A stretch of DNA of 64,000 nt, taken from the NCBI GenBank assembly GCA_036501845.1, contig DASXZO010000095.1, forward strand, positions 52,496 through 116,495. Reading direction: 5' to 3'. Below the pieces are notes generated by a model that saw only the letters and a list, made by a program, of their open reading frames with translations, did not search any database and was not told the origin of the DNA. The DNA comes from JBBREP01 sp036501845 (GTDB taxonomy: Bacteria; Actinomycetota; Acidimicrobiia; IMCC26256; PALSA-610). The number at the start of each line of letters is the position of its first letter. Within the stretch, counting starts at the first letter, position 1. This document shows positions 51,373 through 59,694 of the stretch, in pieces. A program made the position numbers and the translations under genes.

Positions 51373-51979
51373 CCCGAGCGGCCCGCTGGCCGGGTGCGGC
51401 CATCGCTGTGCCGCTCACGCCGTAGCGCGCCACGAAGTCGGTGACTACCTTCGCCACGTAGGTGTCGTCGATGTCGTCGTGCAGCAACAGGTGCCGGTAG
51501 AAGAGCGGGGCGCCGAGCTGGTCGGTGGCGAACTCGAGGTCGGTGTCGGTGCGCATCTCGCCCCGATCGATCGCGCGCTCGAACATCGCGCGCACCTGGT
51601 CCCGTCGGGTAGCCACGAGCGTGCGATGCATGCGTAACAGGTCGTCGTTGGTGACCGCGTCGAAGAGCAACGTGCGCTTGGCCGCGCCGTACACAGGGTC
51701 GGAGATTACCTGCGCGAGGTTGCTTACGTAGCCGCGCACGTCACCTTCGAGTGTGCCCGTGTCGAACTCCGGGCTGGTTTCCTCGCACAGCATCAGGACC
51801 GCGGCCATCACGAGCTCCACTTTCGACGGGTAGCGCCGGTAGATCGTGGCCTTGCTCACACCGGCACGCGCCGCGACGGCGTCGACGCTCATCGCTTCGA
51901 GCCCGCGCGCCGCGTACTCGGCGAGCGCGGCCTCGAGGATGGCCCGATCACACTCGGTGCTGCGCGGCCGGCCGACCAT
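51350..51979 (-). CDS. TetR-family regulator of the adjacent MFS exporter
   Basis: This encodes 209 residues. The HTH is in AVAARAGVSKATIYRRYPSK (residues about 33-52). A C-terminal ligand domain of the TetR_C type follows. It starts two bases after the MFS stop, so the two are one operon. It overlaps the 3' end of the convergent protease by 23 bases. Confidence 0.92.
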   Translation of the reverse strand: MVGRPRSTECDRAILEAALAEYAARGLEAMSVDAVAARAGVSKATIYRRYPSKVELVMAAVLMLCEETSPEFDTGTLEGDVRGYVSNLAQVISDPVYGAAKRTLLFDAVTNDDLLRMHRTLVATRRDQVRAMFERAIDRGEMRTDTDLEFATDQLGAPLFYRHLLLHDDIDDTYVAKVVTDFVARYGVSGTAMAAPGQRAARVTARSRT

Positions 51980-51981
51980 CG

Positions 51982-53682
51982 TCAGACCTCCGCGAGCTCT
52001 ACGGAGTCGTCGGGCCCGGCATCATCCGTGGCGTTCGCCGCTGCCGCAGCCCCCGCTCCGGTCTTGGCCTGCTCATGCTCGTAGCGCACCTCGTCGACCT
52101 CTTGCTCTTCGAAGGCTTCCTCGGCTGCGGCCCGCGCCGGCAACCACTTCGCCACGATGATCGCGCCGAGTGCGGCCGCAACGGCGCCGAAGATCACCGC
52201 TTCGTGCATGCCGCTCACGAACGCCGCCTGGGCGTCGGTGACCAGCTTGGCCTGCAGAGCCGCCGGCGCCTTCGCCGCGAGCTCGAGCGCGAAGCCGAGG
52301 CCTTCTTTGGCGCCGGCGATGTCGTCGGCGGAGCCGTGCACTCCCGACGCCGCGATCGACTTCGCCACGTGCGATCCGTAGGTGGAGGTCATGACACTGC
52401 CGATCACCGCCACACCGAGCGCACCGCCCACCTGGCGGGTGGTGTCGTTCACGGCCGAACCGACGCCGGCCTTGGCCCGGGGGAGCGAGCCCATGATCGA
52501 TTCGGTTGCGGGCGCCATCACCAGGCCCATGCCGGCCGCCATGATCACGAGCCGCCAGAAGACCTCGGTCATGTAGTCGATGTGCTGCGCGGGCACGACC
52601 GCGAACGACGCCAGCGCGATCGCCGTGAGCGCGAGACCTGTGGCCACCACCATCTTGGTGCCCACGCGCTCGACGATGCGCGCGCTCGTGGGCGCCACGA
52701 TCATCATCGTGACTGCGATCGGCAGCAGCGCGAGACCGGTGCGCAGCGGCGAATACAACATCACGAACTGGAAGTACTGCGTGAGCAGGAACATGCTTCC
52801 GAACATCGCGAAGAAGATCAGCGAGATGCCGGAGCTTGCCGCGGTGAAGCGCGGGTTCTTGAAGAAGCTCACGTCGAGCATCGGCGACTCGAAGCGTCCT
52901 TCCCACCATGCGAACAGCGCGAGCACGACGGCCGACAGTGCGAACGCAGCGACGATCTTCGACGAGCCCCAACCGTCCTGCGGCGCTTCGATGATCGCGT
53001 ACACGAGCGACATCAGACCCACCACTGACAAGAGCGCGCCCACCACGTCGAGCCTCGGATTCGTGGGGTCCTTCGAGGTGGGGATGAGGAAGAAGCCGCT
53101 CAACAGCGCGAACGCCACGATCGGCAGGTTCACGAGGAACACCGAGCCCCAGTAGAAGTGCGAGAGCAAGATGCCGCCGCTGATCGGGCCCACCGCGGTG
53201 CCCACACCGGCGACCGCAGCCCAGAACGCGATCGCCCGGCCGCGCTCTTCGGGCGGGAACACGTTGGTGATGATCGAGAGGGTGGCCGGCATGATGAACG
53301 CGCCGCCGATGCCCATGAGCCCGCGCGTGAGGATCAGCGCGTGTGGGGTGCCGGCGAATGCCGAGAGCAGCGAGCCCACTCCGAACACGGTCATGCCGAG
53401 CTGCAAGGCACCGCGCCGGCCGAACTTGTCGCCGAGCGTTCCGGCGCTGAGCAGCAGCCCCGCGAACACGAGCGTGTAGCTGTCGACCATCCACTGCAGC
53501 TCGCTGTTCGACGCGTGCAGGCTGGTCTGCAGTTCGGGCAGGGCCACGTTCAGGATCGAGTTGTCCACCACGATCACGAGCAGGCTGAAGCACAACACCC
53601 CGAGGATCCACCAGCGGCGCTGGAAGGCGCGGCTGGCTCGATCGAACGGTGTGTCAGCGGTGGTGGTGGTGCTGACGGCCAT
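51982..53682 (-). CDS. DHA2-family multidrug efflux MFS transporter
   Basis: This encodes 566 residues from the ATG at 53682, with AAGGGG upstream. About 14 helices are present, as in EmrB/QacA drug-proton antiporters. The sequence DKFGRRGALQLGMTVFGVGS is motif A and GPISGGILLSHFYWGSVFLV is part of motif C and helix 5. A charged Ala-rich tail ends the protein. An inverted repeat ATACGA/TCGTAT lies just before the start. Confidence 0.92.
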   Translation of the reverse strand: MAVSTTTTADTPFDRASRAFQRRWWILGVLCFSLLVIVVDNSILNVALPELQTSLHASNSELQWMVDSYTLVFAGLLLSAGTLGDKFGRRGALQLGMTVFGVGSLLSAFAGTPHALILTRGLMGIGGAFIMPATLSIITNVFPPEERGRAIAFWAAVAGVGTAVGPISGGILLSHFYWGSVFLVNLPIVAFALLSGFFLIPTSKDPTNPRLDVVGALLSVVGLMSLVYAIIEAPQDGWGSSKIVAAFALSAVVLALFAWWEGRFESPMLDVSFFKNPRFTAASSGISLIFFAMFGSMFLLTQYFQFVMLYSPLRTGLALLPIAVTMMIVAPTSARIVERVGTKMVVATGLALTAIALASFAVVPAQHIDYMTEVFWRLVIMAAGMGLVMAPATESIMGSLPRAKAGVGSAVNDTTRQVGGALGVAVIGSVMTSTYGSHVAKSIAASGVHGSADDIAGAKEGLGFALELAAKAPAALQAKLVTDAQAAFVSGMHEAVIFGAVAAALGAIIVAKWLPARAAAEEAFEEQEVDEVRYEHEQAKTGAGAAAAANATDDAGPDDSVELAEV

Positions 53683-53723
53683 CGGTGAGCCCCTTGGCTT
53701 CGGCGTGATACTTGTCTCGCTCA

Positions 53724-53747
53724 ATACGAAACGAAACGGTATCGTAT
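53724..53747. promoter_or_regulatory. Candidate TetR operator upstream of the MFS gene
   Basis: ATACGA (53724-53729) and TCGTAT (53742-53747) form an inverted repeat with a 12-base spacer that itself contains ACGAAACGGTA. It lies between the MFS gene and the end of the second TetR gene, 42 bases before the MFS ATG, and is AT-rich for this genome. Confidence 0.5.
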
Positions 53748-53760
53748 CTGGACGGCCGCG

Positions 53761-54525
53761 TCAAAGGGTTTTCTCGAGCGCCTCGAGGCCGCGCACGAGC
53801 AGATCGAGGCCGAACTCGAACGGCGCGGTGTTGTGGCGGTACATCTCGCCGTTTGCCTTCGGTCCGAGGAGGCGAACGAGGTTCGGGTACTCGGCGGCGG
53901 GGAGCGAGGCGAAGTGCTGGGCGATGAGTTCGGGTGGCGCGCCGCCCTGTGAGGTGACTTCGAGCACCGACGCGTCGATGTAGCGGCCGAGGATGTCGCC
54001 GGCATACACGACGGCCTCGTCGGGCAGGCCCGCCTCACGCATGAGTGCGATCGACCACTCCATCACCCGCAACATGTTCGGCCCCACAGGGATACGGCCG
54101 AGCGACAGGCGCACCAGATCGTTGTGTTGCACGAGCAGCCGGTACGACTGGCGGGCCAGGTCTTTGAACTGTTCCTGCCACCGTTCGGGGTCGGGCTCCG
54201 GGAGCACGATCGCTCCCATCACATGGTCGTAGATGAGCTCGCCGAGCTCGTCCTTGCCGCTGATGTACCAGTAGATCGTGGCCGAACCGGTGTTCAGCTC
54301 GTCGCCGAGCCGGCGGACCGTGAGCGCGTCGACCCCGTCGGCGTCGACCACCTTCAACGCCGCCTCGATGATCTGGTCGCGCGACAGCGGGGCCCGCCGG
54401 CGGCTCGGTCGGGTCGGACGCCACCACGGCGGCTCGACGCGCGTCGCGCCTTGCGGTGAGGTCTCTGGCGGTGACGGGTCCGGCAGCGATGTGTCCAGCG
54501 ATGTCTCCTCGGGGGTTGACACCAT
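53761..54525 (-). CDS. TetR-family regulator (TetR_C_1 type)
   Basis: This encodes 254 residues from the ATG at 54525. The first 50 residues are disordered and Pro/Thr/Ser-rich. The HTH reads VRRLGDELNTGSATIYWYIS (about residues 78-97), and the C-terminal domain is of the tetracycline-repressor type. It diverges from an ABC exporter across 76 bases that contain a near-perfect dyad, so it probably controls the exporter and itself. Confidence 0.92.
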   Translation of the reverse strand: MVSTPEETSLDTSLPDPSPPETSPQGATRVEPPWWRPTRPSRRRAPLSRDQIIEAALKVVDADGVDALTVRRLGDELNTGSATIYWYISGKDELGELIYDHVMGAIVLPEPDPERWQEQFKDLARQSYRLLVQHNDLVRLSLGRIPVGPNMLRVMEWSIALMREAGLPDEAVVYAGDILGRYIDASVLEVTSQGGAPPELIAQHFASLPAAEYPNLVRLLGPKANGEMYRHNTAPFEFGLDLLVRGLEALEKTL

Positions 54526-54563
54526 CGAGTGCGAAGTGTAGACCAGTGACCGTTGTCGATCAA

Positions 54564-54586
54564 CGATCGACTTCGATTCTCGATCG
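54564..54586. promoter_or_regulatory. Candidate TetR operator between regulator and ABC exporter
   Basis: CGATCGA (54564-54570) and TCGATCG (54580-54586) form a perfect inverted repeat with a nine-base spacer. A second repeat, CGTTG-TCGAT-CAACG, lies at 54551-54565. Both sit between divergent starts at 54525 and 54602. Confidence 0.65.
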
Positions 54587-54601
54587 GACAGGAGCACTGA
54601 C

Positions 54602-55549
54602 ATGGTGGCGACGATTGCGGCCGAGGGCGTCCGCAAGCGCTTCAAGCGCACGGAGGCGCTCGCCGGCCTCGACCTCGTGATCGAAACCGGGGAGTTGGTG
54701 GCCCTGCTGGGTCCGAACGGCGCGGGCAAGACCACGTTCGTGCGCGTGCTCGCCACGCTGCTGCGGCCCGACGCCGGGCGCGTGCTGGTGGCCGGGCACG
54801 ACGTCGTGCGCGACGCCGCGGCGGTGCGCTCGCTCATCGGCTTGGCCGGTCAGCACGCCGCGGTCGAGGAGTCGATGACCGGGCGCGAGAACCTCGAGAT
54901 GGTGGCGCATCTCTATGGCCACGGAGGGCGTGACGCGCGGCGACGATCCGACGCGGTGATCGAGCGACTCGATCTCGGCGAGTTCGCCGGCACGCGCGCC
55001 AGGGCGATGTCGGGTGGCCAACGCCGGCGCCTCGACCTCGCGGCCAGCCTGGTCGGCTCGCCGCGGTTGTTGCTGCTCGACGAGCCCACTACCGGGCTCG
55101 ACCCTCGCAGCCGGCTCGAGTTGTGGGACGCGATCCGCGAGCTCGCTGCAGGAGGCACCGACGTGCTGCTCACGACGCAGTATCTCGACGAGGCCGACCA
55201 ACTCGCGGCACGCATCGTGATCGTCGACCGCGGGCGCGTGATCGCCGACGGCACGCCAGCCGATCTCAAGACGCAGGCCGGCCACGACGTGATCGAGGCG
55301 CGGCCGCGCCACGCCGCCGACCTTGCCGCCGTCGCATCGGCGCTGCGGTCGCTCGAGATCGGCGAACCGGTTGTGGACGCGGGCACCCGACGCGTGTCGC
55401 TCGCAGTCGACGAGGGCGCCGAACGGTTGTCCGTCGCGATGCGTGCGCTCGAAGCGGCACGCATCGACGTCGACGACGTCGGCCTGCGCCGGCCCACGCT
55501 CGACGAGGTGTTTCTCTCGCTCACAGGCAACGAAGAGGTGAAGGTATGA
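54602..55549 (+). CDS. ABC exporter ATP-binding subunit (DrrA-like)
   Basis: This encodes 315 residues. Walker A is LLGPNGAGKTTFVRVLATLL, the signature MSGGQRRRLDLAASLVG, Walker B LLLLDEPTTGLDPRS and the H-loop TQYLDEADQLA. The C-terminal part, with RPTLDEVFLSLTG, is characteristic of daunorubicin-type (DrrA) ATPases. It overlaps the permease gene by ATGA. Confidence 0.93.
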   Translation: MVATIAAEGVRKRFKRTEALAGLDLVIETGELVALLGPNGAGKTTFVRVLATLLRPDAGRVLVAGHDVVRDAAAVRSLIGLAGQHAAVEESMTGRENLEMVAHLYGHGGRDARRRSDAVIERLDLGEFAGTRARAMSGGQRRRLDLAASLVGSPRLLLLDEPTTGLDPRSRLELWDAIRELAAGGTDVLLTTQYLDEADQLAARIVIVDRGRVIADGTPADLKTQAGHDVIEARPRHAADLAAVASALRSLEIGEPVVDAGTRRVSLAVDEGAERLSVAMRALEAARIDVDDVGLRRPTLDEVFLSLTGNEEVKV

Positions 55550-56364
55550 GCACAGCCACAATTGCCGACGCCGGGCCGGTCGGCACGCACTCGTCGCCGA
55601 TCGGGGCCACGCTCGCGGTCGCGCGCCGCACCACGCGCAAGTTCATGCGCACGCCGCAGCTCGTCGTGGTGGGCACGATCCAGGGCGCGTTGTTCCTGTT
55701 CATCTTCCGCTACGTGTTCGGTGGTGCCATCGCCATTCTCGGCGTGCCCTACGTCGACTTTCTCGTGCCCGGATTCGTGATGACCAGCGTGCTGTTCGTG
55801 GGTATGTCGACGGCCGCGGGCACGGCCGAGGACCTCGAAGCGGGCTTCACTGACCGCCTGCGCAGCCTGCCCATGCCGCGCTGGGCGGCGCTGGCCGGGC
55901 GCGCCGTCGCCGACACCGGTGTGCTGGCGTGGAATCTCGCAATCACCATCGCGCTCGGTTTCGCAGTCGGTTTCCGGCTGCACGGTGGCGTGCTCGCCGG
56001 CATCGCCGCCTACGCGCTGTGCGTGCTGTTCGGCGCGGCGTTCACGTGGCTGTTCATCTACCTTGGCCTGGTTGCCGGCAACGCGCAGGCCGCGCAGGGC
56101 ATGTCGCTGCTCGTGTTCCCGCTCACGTTCGTATCGAGTGCCTACGTGCCGGTGCACACCATGCCGGGCTGGCTCCAGGCGTTCGCGAGCCATCAGCCGA
56201 TCACTCCGATGGTCGACTCGGTACGCGCGCTCGCACTCGGTTCGCACGCGCACGCCGTGCTCGGCCACGGCGCCGGTCACTACGTGGGCGCGGCGCTGCT
56301 CTGGTCGGTGGCGATCATCGTGGTGTTCGGCCTGCTGTCGACCGCGCGCTTCAGCCGAACCTGA
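55546..56364 (+). CDS. ABC-2 type exporter permease (DrrB-like)
   Basis: This encodes 272 residues with six hydrophobic helices. The MPGWLQAFASHQPITPMVDS segment near the end and the EDLEAGFTDRLRSLPMPRWA loop are typical of the DrrB family. With the ATPase it should form a half-size drug or lipid exporter under control of the divergent TetR gene. Confidence 0.9.
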   Translation: MSTATIADAGPVGTHSSPIGATLAVARRTTRKFMRTPQLVVVGTIQGALFLFIFRYVFGGAIAILGVPYVDFLVPGFVMTSVLFVGMSTAAGTAEDLEAGFTDRLRSLPMPRWAALAGRAVADTGVLAWNLAITIALGFAVGFRLHGGVLAGIAAYALCVLFGAAFTWLFIYLGLVAGNAQAAQGMSLLVFPLTFVSSAYVPVHTMPGWLQAFASHQPITPMVDSVRALALGSHAHAVLGHGAGHYVGAALLWSVAIIVVFGLLSTARFSRT

Positions 56365-56396
56365 CGCCCCGCAACCGTCCTGCGAGACTTGGTGAA

Positions 56397-57758
56397 GTGG
56401 ACGTGCCGATCTTTCTGCGCGATGTGGAAGTGAGCGGCCGGATCGTGTCGGTGCGCGTCACGGGCGACCGGATTGCGGCCGTCGGTGGCGACGTGCGCCC
56501 CACCGGCGACGACGTGGTGATCGACGCGGGCGGCGGCGCGCTGCTACGCGGTCTGCACGACCATCACGTGCACGTGCACGCGCTCGCCGCGGCGTGGGCG
56601 TCGGTGCCAGTCGGGCCACGCGAGGTGGCCACGCCGGACGCATTCGGTCGCGTGCTGCACGAGGCCGCGGCGCGCGGACCGGTGCGCGCGGTTGGTTACC
56701 ACGAGCGCGTCGCCGGCGATCTCGACCGGTATGTGCTCGACGCCGTGGTCGCCGAGGTGCCCGTCCGCGTGCAGCACCGCACCGGCGCGCTTTGGATCCT
56801 CAACTCCGCGGCCTTGCGTGCCGTCGGTGCGTTCGAACGGCCCGACGACCACCGCATCGAGCGCGATGGCGCGGGCCGGCCCACTGGAAGGCTGTGGCGG
56901 GCCGACGATCTCGTGCGCATGCCCGCTGCGCCGGTGGATCTGGCGCCGGTGGGAGCCGCGTTGGCGCGCGTCGGCGTCACCGCGATCACCGACGCGACCG
57001 CCACCAACGACCGCGTCACGGCCCTGCGGCTGGCCGACCTGCCACAGCGTGTGCGCGTGATGGGCCCCGTCGACCTCGAGTGGGACCGCGAAGCCGCAGG
57101 CGCGCGCGCCACCCTCGGCGAGGTGAAGGTGCTGCTCGACGACGACCGGTTGCCGCGGTTCGACGGCACCGTCGAGCTCATCGGTGCCGCCCACGAGCGC
57201 GGGCGCGGCGTCGCGTTCCACTGCGTCACCCTCGTACAGCTCCAGTTCGCGCTCGCGGCATTGCGCGCGGCTGGTGTGCGCGGCGACCGCATCGAGCATG
57301 CGAGCGTCGCTCCGCCCGAGGCGATCGCCGCCCTGCATGATCTCGGCGTCGTGGTGTCGGTGCAGCCGTCGTTCGTGGCCGAGCGGGGCGACGACTACCT
57401 GCGCGACGTCGACGCGCGCGACATCGACGCGCTCTACCCGCTCGCGTCACTCGCGCAGGCGGGCGTGCGCATGCTCGGCTCCACCGACGCGCCGTACACC
57501 GCGTTCGATCCGTGGTGCGCGATGCGCGCCGCGGTCGACCGGCGCGCGCCGTCGGGCGCGCTCGTAGGCGCCGCGGAGCGCATCACACCGCGCGCCGCGC
57601 TGGCCCTGTTCGGCGCCGACCGACCGGTGGTGGCCGGTATCGAGGCCGATCTCGTGGTGCTCCGCGTGCCGCTCTCGACCGCGCTCACGCGGCTCGAATC
57701 GGCCGACGTAGCGACCACGGTCGTGGCCGGGCGGGTGGTCAACCCCAGTCGATCGTGA
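56397..57758 (+). CDS. YtcJ-like amidohydrolase family protein
   Basis: This encodes 453 residues from the GTG at 56397; a GTG six bases later is possible. The metal pair lies in GLHDHHVHVHALAAAW, a further His in GVAFHCVTLVQ, HAS in RIEHASVAPPEA, and the Asp in MLGSTDAPYTAFDPW. This is the layout of the exported-amidohydrolase (YtcJ) group, although no signal peptide is present. The stop overlaps the convergent acetyltransferase by 20 bases. Confidence 0.88.
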   Translation: MDVPIFLRDVEVSGRIVSVRVTGDRIAAVGGDVRPTGDDVVIDAGGGALLRGLHDHHVHVHALAAAWASVPVGPREVATPDAFGRVLHEAAARGPVRAVGYHERVAGDLDRYVLDAVVAEVPVRVQHRTGALWILNSAALRAVGAFERPDDHRIERDGAGRPTGRLWRADDLVRMPAAPVDLAPVGAALARVGVTAITDATATNDRVTALRLADLPQRVRVMGPVDLEWDREAAGARATLGEVKVLLDDDRLPRFDGTVELIGAAHERGRGVAFHCVTLVQLQFALAALRAAGVRGDRIEHASVAPPEAIAALHDLGVVVSVQPSFVAERGDDYLRDVDARDIDALYPLASLAQAGVRMLGSTDAPYTAFDPWCAMRAAVDRRAPSGALVGAAERITPRAALALFGADRPVVAGIEADLVVLRVPLSTALTRLESADVATTVVAGRVVNPSRS

Positions 57759-58038
57759 CCGTGCCCGCCACGTCGGCGTGGTCGTGCAGCCACTTGCGCG
57801 CGAACTCGCACTGCGGCACGACGGTGCGGGCCTGTTCGGCCGCGCGCTCGACGGCCGCGCGCACGAGTTGCCCGCCGATGCCGCGCCCGCCGAGTTCCTC
57901 GGGCACGCCGGTGTGCACCAGCACCAGCCGCTCGGGTTCCACGCGGTACACGAGCTCGGCGACGTGGCCGCCGTCGCGCACCACGAAGCGGTGGTGCTCG
58001 GCGTCGTCGAGCACCACCTCCTTGTTCGCTTCGCTCAC
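57739..58038 (-). CDS. Small GCN5-like acetyltransferase (YidJ/YjdJ type)
   Basis: This encodes 99 residues from the GTG at 58038, which overlaps the DUF2630 stop by GTGA. The acetyl-CoA loop is EELGGRGIGGQLVRAAVERA. The first residues MSEANKE derive from a core copy of repeat R2, here read through into the protein because the stop codon is absent. It is the last gene of a four-gene operon. Confidence 0.88.
   Translation of the reverse strand: MSEANKEVVLDDAEHHRFVVRDGGHVAELVYRVEPERLVLVHTGVPEELGGRGIGGQLVRAAVERAAEQARTVVPQCEFARKWLHDHADVAGTVTIDWG
58019..58038 (-). repeat. Element R2 core, copy B
   Basis: GTGAGCGAAGCGAACAAG followed by GAGG. It matches the 3' core of the 90-bp copies but lacks the TAAGAG end, so the frame stays open into the acetyltransferase. 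Confidence 0.6.
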
Positions 58039-58277
58039 TGGCGGTAGCCCTCGACCACAGTCTCCGGCCGTACCTCGGCGCCGTCGGGGTTCTGGCCGGC
58101 GTCGCGGCGCGCCCGGCGCTGGCGGAGCAGATCCCAGCACTGGTCGAGCGCGACTTCGATGTCCTTCAGCCGGCGCTGTTCCTGCGTCGACACCGACGCG
58201 CCGGAATGCGTGCGCTCGAGCTCGTGCTCCTCGTTGGCCAAGGCGTTGATTCGCTCGACGATGTCGTCGTCATCCAT
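58035..58277 (-). CDS. DUF2630-family protein
   Basis: This encodes 80 residues from the ATG at 58277. IVERINALANEEHELERTHS and the DQCWDLLRQRRARRDAGQNP segment match the DUF2630 family, a small helical actinobacterial protein. An upstream in-frame GTG at 58304 (MTEANERQT...) would add nine residues encoded by an R2 core. It overlaps both neighbours. The function is unknown. Confidence 0.85.
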   Translation of the reverse strand: MDDDDIVERINALANEEHELERTHSGASVSTQEQRRLKDIEVALDQCWDLLRQRRARRDAGQNPDGAEVRPETVVEGYRQ

Positions 58278-59115
58278 GGTTTGCCTCTCGTTCGCTTCGG
58301 TCACGGGTCGCGGGCGGGCTTGAACCGCGAGCCTCCCGTCGATTGTTCCCGCCGTACGGCGGCTGACACGCCGGACAAAAGTAGGTCGAGCGGGCCGGGT
58401 TGCCCTGGCGGCGCATCGCGATCGCCGCGCGACAGCGTGGGCAGCCCCGCCCCGCACGGCGGTACACCGCGAGGCCGCCCGGCACGGTGGTGCGCGGTCC
58501 CGCTCCGAGGTTCGCGCGCATCAATTCGGCCGCGGTGCCCACGATGGTCCGCAGCTCTTCGTCGTGGAAGGTCGCGAGCGTGCGGAATGGGTCGACGCGA
58601 CGCGCGTGCAGCACTTCGCTCTTGTACACGTTGCCGATGCCGCTCGCGAGGCTCTGATCGAGGAGGGCAACGCCGATCTCGGTTGCGGCGTCGGCACGGC
58701 GCATGCGTGCGACCACCTCGTCGAGATCGGCATCGTCGCGACACAGATCGGGGCCGAGATGCGCGATCGACTCGGGTCGTCGCCAGGTGCGCACCACCGG
58801 CGCGTTGCGGCAGATCGCGGCGGCCGTATCGGTCTCGATGATCACTCGTATACCCGGTCCGGCGCGGCGCGCCGGTTGCGCCGATGGCGCGCGCACGCTC
58901 CACGTACCCGTCATGCGCATATGCGTCTCGAGCGTGAGCCCTCCCGAGAAACGGATGAGCAAGTGCTTGCCGGCCGCCTCGACCGCAGTGATCGTCTCGC
59001 CCGGGCGCGGCGACCGTCCGCTCAGCGTGGGCGCGTAGAACGATTGGAGCACGTGACCGGTGAGCGCGCCGTCGAGGCGCGCCGCCAACCGATGAATGGT
59101 GTCACCCTCGGGCAC
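58270..59115 (-). CDS. nei: Formamidopyrimidine-DNA glycosylase / endonuclease VIII (Nei-like)
   Basis: This encodes 281 residues from the GTG at 59115. The catalytic N-terminus PEGDTIHRLAARL is that of Nei, which uses the N-terminal Pro and Glu for base excision and beta/delta elimination. LASGIGNVYKSEVLH is the helix-two-turn-helix and GCPRCRAAIAMRRQ then STYFCPACQ the zinc finger. A C-terminal tail of about 25 residues (RREARGSSPPATRDRSERE) is encoded by DNA that includes repeat R2. It overlaps the EVE gene by 14 bases. Confidence 0.93.
   Translation of the reverse strand: MPEGDTIHRLAARLDGALTGHVLQSFYAPTLSGRSPRPGETITAVEAAGKHLLIRFSGGLTLETHMRMTGTWSVRAPSAQPARRAGPGIRVIIETDTAAAICRNAPVVRTWRRPESIAHLGPDLCRDDADLDEVVARMRRADAATEIGVALLDQSLASGIGNVYKSEVLHARRVDPFRTLATFHDEELRTIVGTAAELMRANLGAGPRTTVPGGLAVYRRAGRGCPRCRAAIAMRRQGNPARSTYFCPACQPPYGGNNRREARGSSPPATRDRSEREANHG
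58284..58304 (-). repeat. Element R2 core, copy C (diverged)
   Basis: GTGACCGAAGCGAACGAGAG then G. It differs from the consensus core at two positions and lies inside the 3' end of the Nei gene, seven bases before the DUF2630 ATG. Confidence 0.5.
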
Positions 59116-59590
59116 GTGCTCCTTTCGGGCGCTTGGGCTTCGGGCTGGCGGCCGCAACGATCGCGTCGTACTCGGCATCGGTGAGCGGCAGCACCGACAG
59201 GCGGTTGCCGCGGGCGACGAGCGCGCAGTTGACCAACTCGGGCATCGCTTTGAGCTCGTCGAGGGCCACGAACGCCAGCGCGCGCACCGGTGAGAGCGTC
59301 ACCCAATCCCACCGAGGATCGTCCGGCTTGCTCGCCGCGTCGTAGTACTTGCTCGCGGGATCGAACTGAGTGGGGTCGGGCTCGGCTTCCTTCACCACTT
59401 TGCAGATGCCGGCCACGCCCGGCGGCTTGGCATTCGAGTGGTAGAAGATCGCGAGATCGCCCTTGCGCATCGCTCGCATGTGGTTGCGCGCTTGGTAGTT
59501 GCGCACGCCGTCCCATCCCTCGCGCTTGTTGCGCACGAGGTCGGCATACCCGAACACGTCGGGCTCCGACTTGAACAACCAGTGTCGCAA
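59102..59590 (-). CDS. EVE-domain protein
   Basis: This encodes 162 residues from a TTG at 59590, with AAGAGG about nine bases upstream. HWLFKSEPDVFGYADLVRNK, GWDGVRNYQARNHMRAMRKG and LAIFYHSNAKPPGVAGI are the EVE/PUA-like hallmarks, including the aromatic cage that binds modified bases. EVE proteins read modified nucleotides in DNA or RNA. It heads the operon with Nei, DUF2630 and acetyltransferase. Confidence 0.93.
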   Translation of the reverse strand: MRHWLFKSEPDVFGYADLVRNKREGWDGVRNYQARNHMRAMRKGDLAIFYHSNAKPPGVAGICKVVKEAEPDPTQFDPASKYYDAASKPDDPRWDWVTLSPVRALAFVALDELKAMPELVNCALVARGNRLSVLPLTDAEYDAIVAAASPKPKRPKGARARG

Positions 59591-59682
59591 CTCTTACCTC
59601 TTGTTCGCTTCGCTCACGGGGCCGGTGGGCCCTTCCCTCGCTCCGGTCTCGCTGTCCGAGATCGCCGGCTTGCAGTCGCTCG
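59591..59682 (-). repeat. Dispersed element R2, copy D, directly before the EVE gene
   Basis: On the minus strand it starts CGAGCGACTGCAAGC, contains CGGAGCGAG and GGGCCCACCGGCCCC, and ends GTGAGCGAAGCGAACAAG then AGGTAAGAG next to the TTG start. It matches copy A at 32850-32939 closely over the last 54 bases, more loosely before. Confidence 0.75.
59594..59617 (-). other. Eight-codon open frame (GTG) MSEANKR-stop within element R2
   Basis: GTG AGC GAA GCG AAC AAG AGG TAA stops three bases before the EVE start, exactly as in the copy before dapA. AAGAGG serves as ribosome site for the EVE gene. Confidence 0.5.
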
Positions 59683-59694
59683 GCTGGCCTGAAA

